Source: Teichococcus deserti
GTDB lineage: Bacteria; Pseudomonadota; Alphaproteobacteria; Acetobacterales; Acetobacteraceae
Direction: 5' to 3'
Assembly (NCBI RefSeq): GCF_001982615.1
Contig: NZ_MLCO01000153.1
Coordinates: 1-57,321 of the forward strand
Length of the DNA stretch: 57,321 bases
The notes under the pieces: model-generated
Told to the model about the DNA's origin: nothing
Seen by the model: only the letters and a program-made list of their open reading frames with translations
Databases searched by the model: none
Program-made: the position numbers and the translations under genes
In this document: positions 1 to 8,087 of the stretch, piece after piece
How the letters are laid out: every line of letters begins with the position of its first letter
Position numbering within the stretch: position 1 is the stretch's first letter

Positions 1-1728
1 CGTCCCGGCGACGGCAGCCTCCTTCCGGCGGCGCTGGCGACCGGCATCGCCGCGGTCGAGCAGCGCGTGCTGCGCGACCATCAGCCCGCGGTCTCCGACC
101 TGCTGCCGATGCCGGGCGAGTCGGGCCATGCCGTGCTGCTGGCCGTGCCGGTGCTGCGGCAGAACGAGCTGCGCGGCCTGCTCTGGCTGCTGCTGCGCCC
201 GGAAGCCTTCCGCCAGACCCTGGCCGGCGTGCCGCTGCCGCGCGGCTGGGTCGGCAATCTTGTCGATGGCAGCGGCGGCCTCGTCGCCCGCAGCGCGCGG
301 CATGACGACTTTCTCGGCCAGCCGACGCCCTCCGAGGCGCAGCGGCACAATCCCGGGCCCAGCGGCATCTGGATGACCGCGTCGCTGGACGGGCAGCAGG
401 TGATGCTGGCCTATGTCATGCTGCAGGCCATCGGCTGGCGCGCCAGCGTGCTGGTGCCGGTGGCGGAGAGCGAAGGCGCGCTGCAGCACTCCCTCCTGTT
501 GCTCGGCCTGGCGGCCGCCGGTCTCGTCGCCCTCGCCGCGGGGCTCGCGGTGCTCTTCGCCCGCGGCATCGCGCGGCCGGTGCGGGCGCTGGCGCAGGCC
601 GCCCATGCGCTGGGCCGCGGCGAGCCCGTCGTCACCCCGCAGGCGCCGATCGAGGAGCTGCATGCCGTCGGCACCGCCATGGCCGCCGCCAGCATCACGC
701 TGCGCGCCCGCGAGCGCGCGCTGGCCGAAAGCGAGGCCCGGCTGGCCCGCGCGCTGAAGGCGGCGCGCATCGCCACCTGGGAATGGGAAGCCGCGACCGA
801 CAGCCTGACCGGCTCGCGCGGGCGGGAGGCGCTGTATGGCCGCCCCGCCGGATCGCTGCGCGACCTGCCCGGCCTGCTGGCGGCGACGCATCCCGAGGAT
901 CGCGACCGCCTGGCCCAGGCGATGCATGGCGGGCTGGACCCGGCCGGCACCGGCGTCTTCGAGGTCGCCGCCCGCACCGTCTGGCCCGATGGCCGCATCC
1001 GCTGGCTGCAGTCCCAGGGCGCGGTGATGGAGCGCAGCCCGGGCGGCGAGCCGCTGCGCCTGTCCGGCGTCGTCATGGACGTGACCGACGCGCAGGCCGC
1101 GATGGAGCGCGAGAAGCTGCTGGTCGCCGAGGTCGACCACCGGGCCCGCAACGTGCTGACCGTGGTGCAGTCGCTGCTGAAGATGAGCCGCGCCGACGAC
1201 CCGGCGCATTTCGCGGCCGCCGTCCAGGGCCGCGTCGCAGCGCTGGCCCGCGCCCACACGCTGCTGGCGCGCGAGCGCTGGGACGGCAGCGAGCTGTTCG
1301 CGCTGGCCCGCGAGACGCTCGGCGGCCATGTCGAGAGCGGCCATGTGCTGCTGCGCGGCCAGCCGGTCGACCTGGCGCCGCATGCGGTGCAGCCGCTGTC
1401 GATGGTGCTGCACGAGCTCGCCACCAACGCGGCGCAGCACGGCGCGCTGTCGCGCCCGTCGGGCCAGGTGGTGCTGTCCTGGCTGGTGCAGGGCGGCGTG
1501 CTCAGCCTGTCCTGGCACGAGCATCATGGCCCCGCCATCACCGCGCCGGCGCGGCGCGGCTTCGGGCTGCGCGTGGTGGAGAACACCATCGCCCGGCAGA
1601 TGGGCGGCCAGGTCGAGCTGCAGTGGCAGCCGACCGGGCTGATCTGCCGGCTGCGCATCGCCGCCGGCCGCGTGCTGCGCGGCGAGGCCCCGGCCGAGGA
1701 CGACCGCAACCTCGCCGGCTTCCGCTAG
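1..1728 (+). CDS. HWE-family sensor histidine kinase (5' end cut off)
   Basis: The reading frame is open from the first base, so the true start lies outside the window. Visible order: end of an extracytoplasmic sensor segment, a hydrophobic membrane helix (about nt 487-555), a HAMP-like stretch (RGIARPVRALAQAA), a PAS domain with WxxDGRIRW typical of PAS-PAC, then the kinase core. The phospho-acceptor histidine is in EVDHRARNVLTVVQSLL (His codon 1138-1140). The N box is HELATNAAQHG, the family-defining W-x-E is in SWHEHHGP (1513-1521), and the G box is GFGLRVVE. H box plus WxE identify the HWE class common in alphaproteobacteria, which often signals to a separate response regulator of the general stress response. 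No regulator gene is adjacent. Its stop codon is shared with the convergent dehydrogenase gene (CTAG at 1725-1728). Confidence 0.9.
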   Translation, partial: RPGDGSLLPAALATGIAAVEQRVLRDHQPAVSDLLPMPGESGHAVLLAVPVLRQNELRGLLWLLLRPEAFRQTLAGVPLPRGWVGNLVDGSGGLVARSARHDDFLGQPTPSEAQRHNPGPSGIWMTASLDGQQVMLAYVMLQAIGWRASVLVPVAESEGALQHSLLLLGLAAAGLVALAAGLAVLFARGIARPVRALAQAAHALGRGEPVVTPQAPIEELHAVGTAMAAASITLRARERALAESEARLARALKAARIATWEWEAATDSLTGSRGREALYGRPAGSLRDLPGLLAATHPEDRDRLAQAMHGGLDPAGTGVFEVAARTVWPDGRIRWLQSQGAVMERSPGGEPLRLSGVVMDVTDAQAAMEREKLLVAEVDHRARNVLTVVQSLLKMSRADDPAHFAAAVQGRVAALARAHTLLARERWDGSELFALARETLGGHVESGHVLLRGQPVDLAPHAVQPLSMVLHELATNAAQHGALSRPSGQVVLSWLVQGGVLSLSWHEHHGPAITAPARRGFGLRVVENTIARQMGGQVELQWQPTGLICRLRIAAGRVLRGEAPAEDDRNLAGFR

Positions 1729-2747
1729 CGTCTGGCGGTCTGCGTCAGGCGGTGCGCCTGCTCGGCATTGACCGCGCCCTCGGGGATGCGGCCCTCGGCC
1801 AGCGCCGCGACCTGGTGCACCGTGTCCATCGCCTGGTGCTCGGTGGCCGCCCGGGTCAGGCCGCCGACATGCGGGGTGGCCACCACCAGCGGATGCCGCG
1901 CCAGGGCCAGCGCCGGCATCTGGTCCGGCGCGCGGCCGACATCCAGCGCCGCGCCCGCCAGCCGCCCGCTTTCCAGCGCGGCGAGCAGCGCCGCATCCTC
2001 CACCAGTTCCCCCCTGGCGAGGTTCAGGAAAAAACTGCCGGGGCGCATGCAGGCGAAGCGCTCGGCATTCATCAGCTCATAGGTCTCGGGAGTCGACGGC
2101 GCCAGGCAGACGACGAAGTCGGATTCGGCCAGCATCGGCTCCAGCCGCATGACGCTGACATCGGGCTGCGGCACCGGGTCATGCACCAGCACGTTCATCC
2201 CCACCGCCCGCGCGATGCCGGCCAGCCGGCGCGAGATCCGGCCATGGCTGATCAGCCCCAGCGTGCTGCCCGAGAGCTGCCGGCCGAGGAAGGGCCGCGG
2301 CTGCTGGCCGGCATGGAAGACCGTCGCATAGCGCGAGGTGCCGCGCGCCAGGTCGATCATCATGCCCAGCGCCAGCTCGGCCACCGCATCGACGAAGCCG
2401 GGCGTCGCCCGCGTCACCAGCACGCCGGCGGCCGAGGCCGCCGCGACATCGATGGTGGAGATGTCGACGGCGACCCGCAGGAAGGCGCGCAGCTCGGGCG
2501 CGGCGGCGAAGGTCTCGGCGGTGCCGGGGGTCGCGCGGCCGGCGACGATGGCCTGGCAGCCGGCGGCGGCGGCGGCGAGCTCGGCGCCAGACAGCACGCG
2601 GCCCGTGGTGTTGCGCACCACCTCGGCATGGCGCGACAGGGCCGCGAGCGCGCGCTCGCCGTAATAGCCGTCGAACTCGGCCTCGGTATGGGTGAGGAAG
2701 ACGCGCATCGCGCGTCGCGGTCCTTCGGCGGCGGGCTTCTGCGGCAT
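1725..2747 (-). CDS. D-isomer-specific 2-hydroxyacid dehydrogenase family protein
   Basis: 340 residues, cytoplasmic, NAD-dependent 2-hydroxyacid/2-ketoacid oxidoreductase fold. I chose the ATG at 2747 because AGGAGG sits just upstream; a second ATG at 2708 (MRVFLTH) is possible. The family residues N-LARGELVEDAAL (catalytic Arg) and ATPHVGG (catalytic His) are present, and HDP at the end of the second Rossmann strand suggests NAD. Two oddities: the dinucleotide loop normally reading G-x-G-x-x-G is SHGRIS here, and the usual catalytic Glu after ALDV is not seen (ALDVGRAPDQMP). I believe this GRAPDQMP form recurs in a subfamily, so it may be a specialised rather than a dead enzyme. It is divergent from the DeoR gene, so it may share that regulation. 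The substrate is unknown. Confidence 0.82.
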   Translation of the reverse strand: MPQKPAAEGPRRAMRVFLTHTEAEFDGYYGERALAALSRHAEVVRNTTGRVLSGAELAAAAAGCQAIVAGRATPGTAETFAAAPELRAFLRVAVDISTIDVAAASAAGVLVTRATPGFVDAVAELALGMMIDLARGTSRYATVFHAGQQPRPFLGRQLSGSTLGLISHGRISRRLAGIARAVGMNVLVHDPVPQPDVSVMRLEPMLAESDFVVCLAPSTPETYELMNAERFACMRPGSFFLNLARGELVEDAALLAALESGRLAGAALDVGRAPDQMPALALARHPLVVATPHVGGLTRAATEHQAMDTVHQVAALAEGRIPEGAVNAEQAHRLTQTARR

Positions 2748-2814
2748 GCTTCCTCCTGCGTCGCCCTTGGCCGGGCTTGTTGCGCCGCCGAGCTTATCCA
2801 AGCCGGCCGCCGCC

Positions 2815-2867
2815 GGGAAGCTGTGGTGAATTTGTAAAGTTCCACATCCGCGGCTGGGAAGCTGTGG
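2815..2867. promoter_or_regulatory. Divergent promoter region with a 12-base direct repeat
   Basis: The sequence GGGAAGCTGTGG occurs at 2815-2826 and again at 2856-2867, 41 bases apart, between the dehydrogenase and the deoR-type gene. GTGG (2823-2826) and CCAC (2842-2845) also form a short inverted pair. It could be a regulator binding region; no -35/-10 boxes are convincing. Confidence 0.35.
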
Positions 2868-2871
2868 AAGA

Positions 2872-2882
2872 ATGTGGCAGGT
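2872..2882 (+). promoter_or_regulatory. Candidate DeoR-family operator, regulator-gene copy
   Basis: ATGTGGCAGGT lies 8 to 18 bases upstream of the DeoR-type start codon. Its exact reverse complement ACCTGCCACAT occurs at 3695-3705, in front of the cassette downstream of the regulator. An 11-base match between the two non-coding ends of the regulator gene is unlikely by chance. Autoregulation is inferred. Confidence 0.5.
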
Positions 2883-2890
2883 TCCAACCC

Positions 2891-3682
2891 ATGGCCCCTC
2901 GCAACACCCATGCCCTCGGCAAGCCCGCCCGCCATGCCGCGATCCTGGACGCACTGTCGACCGACCCGCTGGTGCGCATCAGCACGCTGGCGGAGCAGTT
3001 CGCGGTCTCCACCGAGACGGTGCGGCGCGACATCGAGGATCTGTCGGCCCGCGGCATGGTGCGGCGGACCTATGGCGGCGCCTCCGCCTCGCATCCTGCG
3101 GTGCAGCCGGGCCTGAGCGAGCGCGAGCGGGTGCTGGTGGCCGAGCGCGCCCGCATCGGCCGCGCCGCCGCCGCCCTGGTCGAGGACGGCGCCGTGGTCA
3201 TGCTCGATGCCGGCAGCACCACGACGCATTTCGCGCGCGCCCTGGCTGCCCGCGGCGTGCGCGCAACGCTGCTGACCAACAGCCTGGACGCCGCGCTGGC
3301 CGCCGGCGCGAGCGAGGCCCTGCGCGTGCTGGTGGCCCCGGGGGAGCTCAGCCTGGTGGAGCGCGGCCTCTATGGCGCCGAGACGCATGCCTTCCTGCGC
3401 CGCTTCAACGTCGATCTCGCGGTGATCGGCGCCTCCGGCCTGTCGGAGGAAGGCCCGAGCGAGGCGGAAAGCCGCGCCGCCTGGGTCAAGCGCGCCATGC
3501 TGGAGCGCGGCGACCGGCGGGTGCTGCTGGTCGATTCCTCGAAGTTCGGCCGCGTCTTCCTGGAGCGCGTCTGCCCCGCTGCCGAGATCACCGACCTGGT
3601 CACCGAGGCCGATCCGCCGGTGCCACTGGCCGCGGCCCTGGGCCAGCGCGGGCTGCGGCTGACCATTGCCACAGAACTGTAA
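2891..3682 (+). CDS. DeoR/GlpR-family transcriptional regulator
   Basis: 263 residues, typical of the family (about 250). The N-terminal winged helix-turn-helix (about residues 12-62) contains ISTLAEQFAVSTETVRRDIEDL, followed by the family signature RRTYGGA. The C-terminal effector domain contains DAGSTTTHFA and LLTNSLDAA, the sugar-phosphate-binding loops shared with ribose-5-phosphate isomerase folds, and the VDSSKFGR motif. Members of this family sense phosphorylated metabolites; GlpR senses glycerol-3-phosphate. The ATG at 2891 begins just before the conserved region; longer in-frame starts run into the repeat-containing promoter. It is co-directional with the HAD-PhnDCE-GlpD cassette 43 bases downstream, and operator-like repeats lie on both sides. 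The inducer is inferred to be an organophosphate. Confidence 0.9.
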   Translation: MAPRNTHALGKPARHAAILDALSTDPLVRISTLAEQFAVSTETVRRDIEDLSARGMVRRTYGGASASHPAVQPGLSERERVLVAERARIGRAAAALVEDGAVVMLDAGSTTTHFARALAARGVRATLLTNSLDAALAAGASEALRVLVAPGELSLVERGLYGAETHAFLRRFNVDLAVIGASGLSEEGPSEAESRAAWVKRAMLERGDRRVLLVDSSKFGRVFLERVCPAAEITDLVTEADPPVPLAAALGQRGLRLTIATEL

Positions 3683-3718
3683 AAAACATGTTTGACCTGC
3701 CACATCGGATAGTGGCAA
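3666..3718. promoter_or_regulatory. Cluster of TGCCAC/GTGGCA half-sites before the organophosphate cassette
   Basis: TTGCCAC (3666-3672) and GTGGCAA (3712-3718) form an inverted repeat, with another TGCCACA inside it (3698-3704). The segment 3695-3705 is the exact reverse complement of 2872-2882. The cluster overlaps the end of the regulator gene and stops 7 bases before the next start codon, where a repressor would block transcription of the cassette. Confidence 0.5.
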
Positions 3719-3725
3719 GTACAAC

Positions 3726-4571
3726 ATGTATATGACACAAGAATCCGCCTGGCCGCGGCCCCTCGCCGCCGCCCCCCAGTCAGAGCTCGCGGGGCTTCGC
3801 TGGGTGCTGACCGATATCGACGACACGCTGACCAGCGACGGCAGGCTGCCCGCCGCCGCCTATGCCGCGCTGGAGGCGCTGGACGCCGCCGGCATCGCCG
3901 TGGTGCCGGTGACCGGCCGGCCGGCCGGCTGGTGCGACGCCATCGCCCGCCACTGGCCGGTGGCCGGCGTGGTCGGCGAGAATGGCGCGCTCTGGTATGC
4001 GCTCGATCGCGGCGCGCGACGAATGCTGCGCTGGCAGGCCCAGCCCGAGGCGGAGCGCCGGCTGCGCCGCGCCAGGCTGGAAGCCCTGGCCCAGGCGGCG
4101 ATGGCCGCGGCGCCGGGCTCGGCCATCGCCGCCGACCAGCCCTTCCGCCTCTTCGACATGGCGATCGACTTCTGCGAGGATGCCGGCCCGCTCGGGCTTG
4201 AGGCGGCGGAGGACATCGCCCGTGTCTTCCGCGCCGGCGGGGCGGAGGCCAAGGTCTCCTCGATCCACGTCAATGCCTGGATCGGCAGCTGGGACAAGCG
4301 CGCCGGGATCGAGGCGCTCTTCGCCGCGCGCTTCGGCAACTTTGCCGATCTGGCCTCGCGCGTCGCCTTCGTCGGCGACAGCCTGAACGACGCGCCGCTG
4401 TTCGCCGCCGTGCCCTGCTCGGTGGGGGTCGCCAATGTCGCTCCCTTTCTCGCCGGCATGACCACGCCGCCGGCCTATGTCACCCGCGCCGAAGGCGGCG
4501 CGGGCTTCGCCGAATTCGCCGACGCGCTGCTCAAGGCGCGCGGCGCCGTCCCGGAGGAAACCGCCGCATGA
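3726..4571 (+). CDS. HAD-superfamily (IIB) phosphatase
   Basis: 281 residues. All four HAD motifs are visible: DIDDT at 30-34 (nucleophile Asp30, acid/base Asp32), Thr63 in PVTGRP, Lys191, and GDSLND at 217-222. The large cap between motifs II and III places it in the Cof/sucrose-phosphatase-like IIB subgroup, which removes phosphate from sugar phosphates or small phosphorylated molecules. ATG codons at 3726 and 3732 are both possible and neither has a clear ribosome site. Its ATGA overlap with the next gene shows translational coupling to the importer. Its role in the cassette is probably to dephosphorylate the imported compound or a product of it. The exact substrate is unknown. Confidence 0.85.
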   Translation: MYMTQESAWPRPLAAAPQSELAGLRWVLTDIDDTLTSDGRLPAAAYAALEALDAAGIAVVPVTGRPAGWCDAIARHWPVAGVVGENGALWYALDRGARRMLRWQAQPEAERRLRRARLEALAQAAMAAAPGSAIAADQPFRLFDMAIDFCEDAGPLGLEAAEDIARVFRAGGAEAKVSSIHVNAWIGSWDKRAGIEALFAARFGNFADLASRVAFVGDSLNDAPLFAAVPCSVGVANVAPFLAGMTTPPAYVTRAEGGAGFAEFADALLKARGAVPEETAA

Positions 4572-5659
4572 AGACCATCCTGCTCGCCAGCTCGGCCCTG
4601 GCGCTGTCGCTCGGCCTCTCGGCCCTCGCCGCGCCTGCTGCCGCCCAGCAGGCCTGCGCCTTCCGCGGCGCCCTCGACGAGGCCTATTGCGACGCCAACC
4701 GCGACATGGTGGCCGATGCGCCGACCGATCCGTCGAAGCTGCGCGACCCCTCGACCATCGTCTTCACCTACACGCCCGTCGAGGATCCGGCGCTCTATGC
4801 CAGCCAGTTCCGCCCCTTCCTCGACTATCTCGGCAAGTGCACCGGCAAGCGCGCGGTCTACTTCCAGGTGACCTCGAACGCGGCGCAGGTCGAGGCGATG
4901 CGCTCCGGCCGGCTGCATGTCGCGGGCTTCTCCACCGGCCCGACCGCCTTCGCGGTCAACCTGGCCGGCGCCATCCCCTTCGCGGTGAAGGGCGACGCCT
5001 CGGGCTATGAGAGCTACAAGGTCGTCATGCTGGTGCGGGCCGACAGCCCCTATCAGACGCTGGCCGATCTGCGCGGCAAGCGCGTCGCGCACACCTCCGC
5101 CACCTCGAATTCCGGCAATCTGGCGCCGCGTGCCTTCTTCCCCGGCCTCGGCCTGAAGCCCGACCAGGACTACCAGGTGCTCTATTCCGGCGGCCATGAC
5201 CGCAGCGTGATGGGCGTCAATGCCGGCGACTACGACGCGGCGCCGGTGGCCTCCGACGTCTGGACCCGCATGGTCGCCCGCGGCCAGGTGAAGCGCGAGA
5301 ATTTCCGCGTCATCTGGGAGAGCGAGCCCTTCCCGACCAGCGGCTTCGCGCTCGCCCATGACCTGCGGCCGGAGCTGGCGGAGAAGATCCGCCAGTGCTT
5401 CCTCGACTATCGCTTCCCCGAGCAGATGGCGCGCGACCTGGGCGGCAACGACCGCTTCTGGCCGGCGACCTATGCCGAGCAATGGGCCCCGGTGCGCGCC
5501 GTCGCCGATGCGGTGAACGCCCCCTACAACCGCGCTGCCTTCGACGCCGAGAGCCGCCGCGAGCTGGAGGCCGAGGCCCGCAAGCGCGCCCAGAGCCAGC
5601 CCGCGGCGCCGACCCATGTGGCGCCGACCGGTGCCGCCCCCGCCACCCCCAAGCCGTAA
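4568..5659 (+). CDS. PhnD-like phosphonate/organophosphate ABC transporter substrate-binding protein
   Basis: 363 residues, periplasmic. A signal peptide is clear (MKTILLASSALALSLGLSAL, cleaved near AAA-QQA). PhnD-like features include FTYTPVEDP near the N-terminus, GFSTGPTAFAVN, a LADLRGKRVAHTSATSNSG loop equivalent to the Ser/Thr-rich loop that holds the phosphonate group, and GGHDRSVMGVNAGDYDAAPVAS. The C-terminus is an Ala/Pro-rich tail after residue 340. GGAGG lies 10 bases before the ATG, and the start overlaps the phosphatase stop by 4 bases. The family binds phosphonate, phosphite or phosphate esters. The neighbouring GlpD-like gene argues for a glycerol-phosphate-type ligand here, which is inference. 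Confidence 0.88.
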   Translation: MKTILLASSALALSLGLSALAAPAAAQQACAFRGALDEAYCDANRDMVADAPTDPSKLRDPSTIVFTYTPVEDPALYASQFRPFLDYLGKCTGKRAVYFQVTSNAAQVEAMRSGRLHVAGFSTGPTAFAVNLAGAIPFAVKGDASGYESYKVVMLVRADSPYQTLADLRGKRVAHTSATSNSGNLAPRAFFPGLGLKPDQDYQVLYSGGHDRSVMGVNAGDYDAAPVASDVWTRMVARGQVKRENFRVIWESEPFPTSGFALAHDLRPELAEKIRQCFLDYRFPEQMARDLGGNDRFWPATYAEQWAPVRAVADAVNAPYNRAAFDAESRRELEAEARKRAQSQPAAPTHVAPTGAAPATPKP

Positions 5660-5671
5660 GTCCGAGAAAAG

Positions 5672-6466
5672 ATGTCTGCGACCATGACCGCGACGGCACC
5701 GGCTGCCGGCCTGGCGAGCGCCCTGGAGATCCGGGGCCTCGTGAAAGAATACGTGGCCGGCAAGCCGGTGCTGCGGGGCGTCGACCTGGCGGTGCCGGCC
5801 GAAGGGATCACCGCCATCATCGGCCCTTCCGGCACCGGCAAGTCGACCCTGATCCGCTGCATCAACCGCCTGGTCGAGCCGACGCGCGGCTCGATCAAGC
5901 TGCATGGCGAGGAGCTGACCGGGCTCAGCGGACGCGGGCTGCGGCTGGCCCGCCGGCGCATCGGCATGGTCTTCCAGGAATACAATCTGGTCGAGCGGCT
6001 GTCGGTCATGGAGAACGTCCTCAGCGGCCGGCTCGGCTATGTGCCGCTGTGGCGCGCCTGGCTGCGCAAGTATCCGCAGGCCGATATCGACCGCGCCTTC
6101 ATGCTGCTGGACGCGGTCGGCCTGCCGGAGCATGCGACGCGCCGCGCCGATGCGCTCTCGGGCGGCCAGCGCCAGCGCGTCGGCATCGCCCGCGCGCTGA
6201 TGCAGCGGCCGGACATCCTGCTGGCCGACGAGCCGACCTCCTCGCTCGATCCGCGCACCGCGGTCGAGGTGCTGGAGCTGCTGACCCGGCTGACGGCGGC
6301 GGAAGGCGTGCCCGTCATCATCAACATCCACAACGTGGATCTGGCCAAGCGCTATGCCCGGCGCATCGTCGGCATGTCGGGCGGCAGCGTCATCTTCGAC
6401 GGCCCGCCGGAGGAGCTCGAGACGCACCATCTGCGCGCCATCTATGGCGGCGAGGACTGGATGTGA
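5672..6466 (+). CDS. phnC: PhnC-like ABC transporter ATP-binding protein
   Basis: 264 residues, peripheral ATPase of the importer. Walker A is GPSGTGKST, the signature is [15 protein letters not shown], Walker B is [12 protein letters not shown], and the switch histidine is in INIHNVDLA. The Q-loop segment [25 protein letters not shown] is the form characteristic of PhnC (LVxRLxVLxNVLxGRLG), which separates it from amino-acid-type ATPases. It follows the binding protein by 12 bases and overlaps the first permease gene by 4 bases (ATG-TGA region at 6461-6466). Confidence 0.9.
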   Translation: MSATMTATAPAAGLASALEIRGLVKEYVAGKPVLRGVDLAVPAEGITAIIGPSGTGKSTLIRCINRLVEPTRGSIKLHGEELTGLSGRGLRLARRRIGMVFQEYNLVERLSVMENVLSGRLGYVPLWRAWLRKYPQADIDRAFMLLDAVGLPEHATRRADALSGGQRQRVGIARALMQRPDILLADEPTSSLDPRTAVEVLELLTRLTAAEGVPVIINIHNVDLAKRYARRIVGMSGGSVIFDGPPEELETHHLRAIYGGEDWM

Positions 6467-7260
6467 GCGCGACCCTCACCCCTCCGGCCGGCCGGCGCGT
6501 CGCCTTCGCGCCGAACTGGCCGATGCGCATCGCGCTGCTGCTGCTGGCCGCCTACACCATCTGGGCCTGCACCCGGCTGGGCCTGACCTGGGACCGTGTC
6601 CTGCACGGGCTCGGCGAGGGCGGCAAGCTGCTGGCCCGCATGGTGCCGCCGAATTTCGAGCGCTGGTCGCTGCTGCTGGAAGGCCTGCTGGAGAGCTTGC
6701 AGATCGCCGTGCTGGCCTCGGCCATCGGCATTCTTCTTTCCTTGCCGCTGGGGCTGCTGGCGGCGCGCAACCTGTCGCCCTGGTTCATCGCCGGGCCGGT
6801 GCGCGCGGTGATCGCCGTCTGCCGCTCGCTGCACTACGTCATCGTCGCCATCCTCTTCGTCAAGGCGATCGGCTTCGGCGCGCTGGCCGGCACCGCCGCG
6901 CTGGTGGTGGCCTCGATCGGCTTCATCGCCAAGCTCTTCGCCGAGGCCATCGAGGAAATCTCGATGAAGCAGGTGGAGGCGATCCGCGCCACGGGGGCGA
7001 GCGCCATGAAGGTGATCGCCTATGCGGTGCTGCCGCAGGTGGCGTCGCGCTTCATCGGCTTCTGCCTCTACCAGCTGGACAGCAACCTGCGGAACTCGAC
7101 GCTGGTCGGCATCGTCGGCGCCGGCGGCATCGGCGGCACGCTCTTCGCGGCCTTCAAGCGCTTCGACTACGACTTCGTCGCCGCCATCCTGCTCGCCATC
7201 ATCGCCCTCATCTTCCTGGCCGAGATCATCTCCGGCCGTGTCCGGGCCGCCCTGCGATGA
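6463..7260 (+). CDS. phnE: PhnE-like ABC transporter permease 1
   Basis: 265 residues with about six membrane helices. The start is a GTG at 6463 overlapping the ATPase stop codon (GTGA); no better start lies in frame. The EAA-type cytoplasmic loop is [33 protein letters not shown], the ATPase contact of importer permeases, and the PhnE-typical [21 protein letters not shown] segment follows. It ends with the ATG of the second permease, again a 4-base overlap. It probably forms a heterodimer with the next gene product. Confidence 0.88.
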   Translation: MSATLTPPAGRRVAFAPNWPMRIALLLLAAYTIWACTRLGLTWDRVLHGLGEGGKLLARMVPPNFERWSLLLEGLLESLQIAVLASAIGILLSLPLGLLAARNLSPWFIAGPVRAVIAVCRSLHYVIVAILFVKAIGFGALAGTAALVVASIGFIAKLFAEAIEEISMKQVEAIRATGASAMKVIAYAVLPQVASRFIGFCLYQLDSNLRNSTLVGIVGAGGIGGTLFAAFKRFDYDFVAAILLAIIALIFLAEIISGRVRAALR

Positions 7261-8087
7261 ACGCCATGCCTGCTGCCCAACCCGATCCCATGGCGCCGCT
7301 GCGGCGCGAATGGACCCGGCTGACCCCGGCCCAGCGCATCAGCCGCTGGCTGGTCTGGCTGGTCTGCGCCGCCGCCGTGCTCTGGGCGGTCCGCTCGATC
7401 GACATCATCCCGGAGTTCCTCGAGGACGCGCCGGAGCAGATGGCCGACCTGCTGGTCCGCATGTGGCCGCCCGACATCGCGCATTACTATCCGGCGGTGC
7501 ATGAGGCGCTGATCGAGACGCTGCACATTGCGACGCTGGGCACCGTCTTCTGCTTCACCCTCGCCGTGCCGCTGGCGCTGCTGGCGGCGCGCAACATCTG
7601 CACCATCCGGCCGCTGAACACCCTGGCGCAGCTTGGGCTGGTGGCGTCGCGCTCGGTCAACTCGCTGGTCTGGGCGCTGCTCTTCGTGGCCATCTTCGGT
7701 CCCGGCGCCGCGGCCGGCGTCTTCGCCATCGCCTTCCGCTCAGTCGGCTTCGTCGGCAAGCTGCTGTCGGAAGCGCTGGAGGAGACCAGCCACGGCCCGC
7801 GCGAGGCGCTGCGCGCCTCGGGCGCCAGCTGGGGCGCCGAGATGCTGAAGGGCGTCTGGCCGCAGGTGCAGCCGGCCTTCTGGGGCATCGCCCTGTTCCG
7901 CTGGGACATCAATGTCCGCGAGAGCGCCGTGCTCGGCCTGGTCGGCGCCGGCGGCATCGGCCTGGTGCTGGACGACGCCATCAACTTCTTCCAGTGGGAA
8001 CGGGTGGCCACCGTGCTGCTCGCCATCCTGGCGGTGGTGCTGCTGGCCGAGCTGGTGGTGACCCGCATCCGCGCGAGGCTGATCTGA
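7257..8087 (+). CDS. phnE: PhnE-like ABC transporter permease 2
   Basis: 276 residues, a second permease of the same family. The coupling loop is EALEETSHGPREALRASGASWGAEMLKGVWPQV, and the conserved INVRESAVLGLVGAGGIG segment is present. It carries an N-terminal cytoplasmic extension of about 30 residues before the first helix. The start overlaps the previous stop by 4 bases, and the stop overlaps the next start (TGATG). Two distinct PhnE-type permeases in one operon are known for some phosphonate/phosphite importers. Confidence 0.88.
   Translation: MNAMPAAQPDPMAPLRREWTRLTPAQRISRWLVWLVCAAAVLWAVRSIDIIPEFLEDAPEQMADLLVRMWPPDIAHYYPAVHEALIETLHIATLGTVFCFTLAVPLALLAARNICTIRPLNTLAQLGLVASRSVNSLVWALLFVAIFGPGAAAGVFAIAFRSVGFVGKLLSEALEETSHGPREALRASGASWGAEMLKGVWPQVQPAFWGIALFRWDINVRESAVLGLVGAGGIGLVLDDAINFFQWERVATVLLAILAVVLLAELVVTRIRARLI

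Noticed and set aside
1725-2954. Longer start at 2954 for the hydroxyacid dehydrogenase
   Set aside because: The extra 69 residues are compositionally odd and overlap the DeoR gene; a strong ribosome site precedes the ATG at 2747.
4475-6430. A 651-codon minus-strand frame opposite the Phn cassette
   Set aside because: Antisense shadow of PhnD/PhnC, with no recognisable domain or ribosome site.
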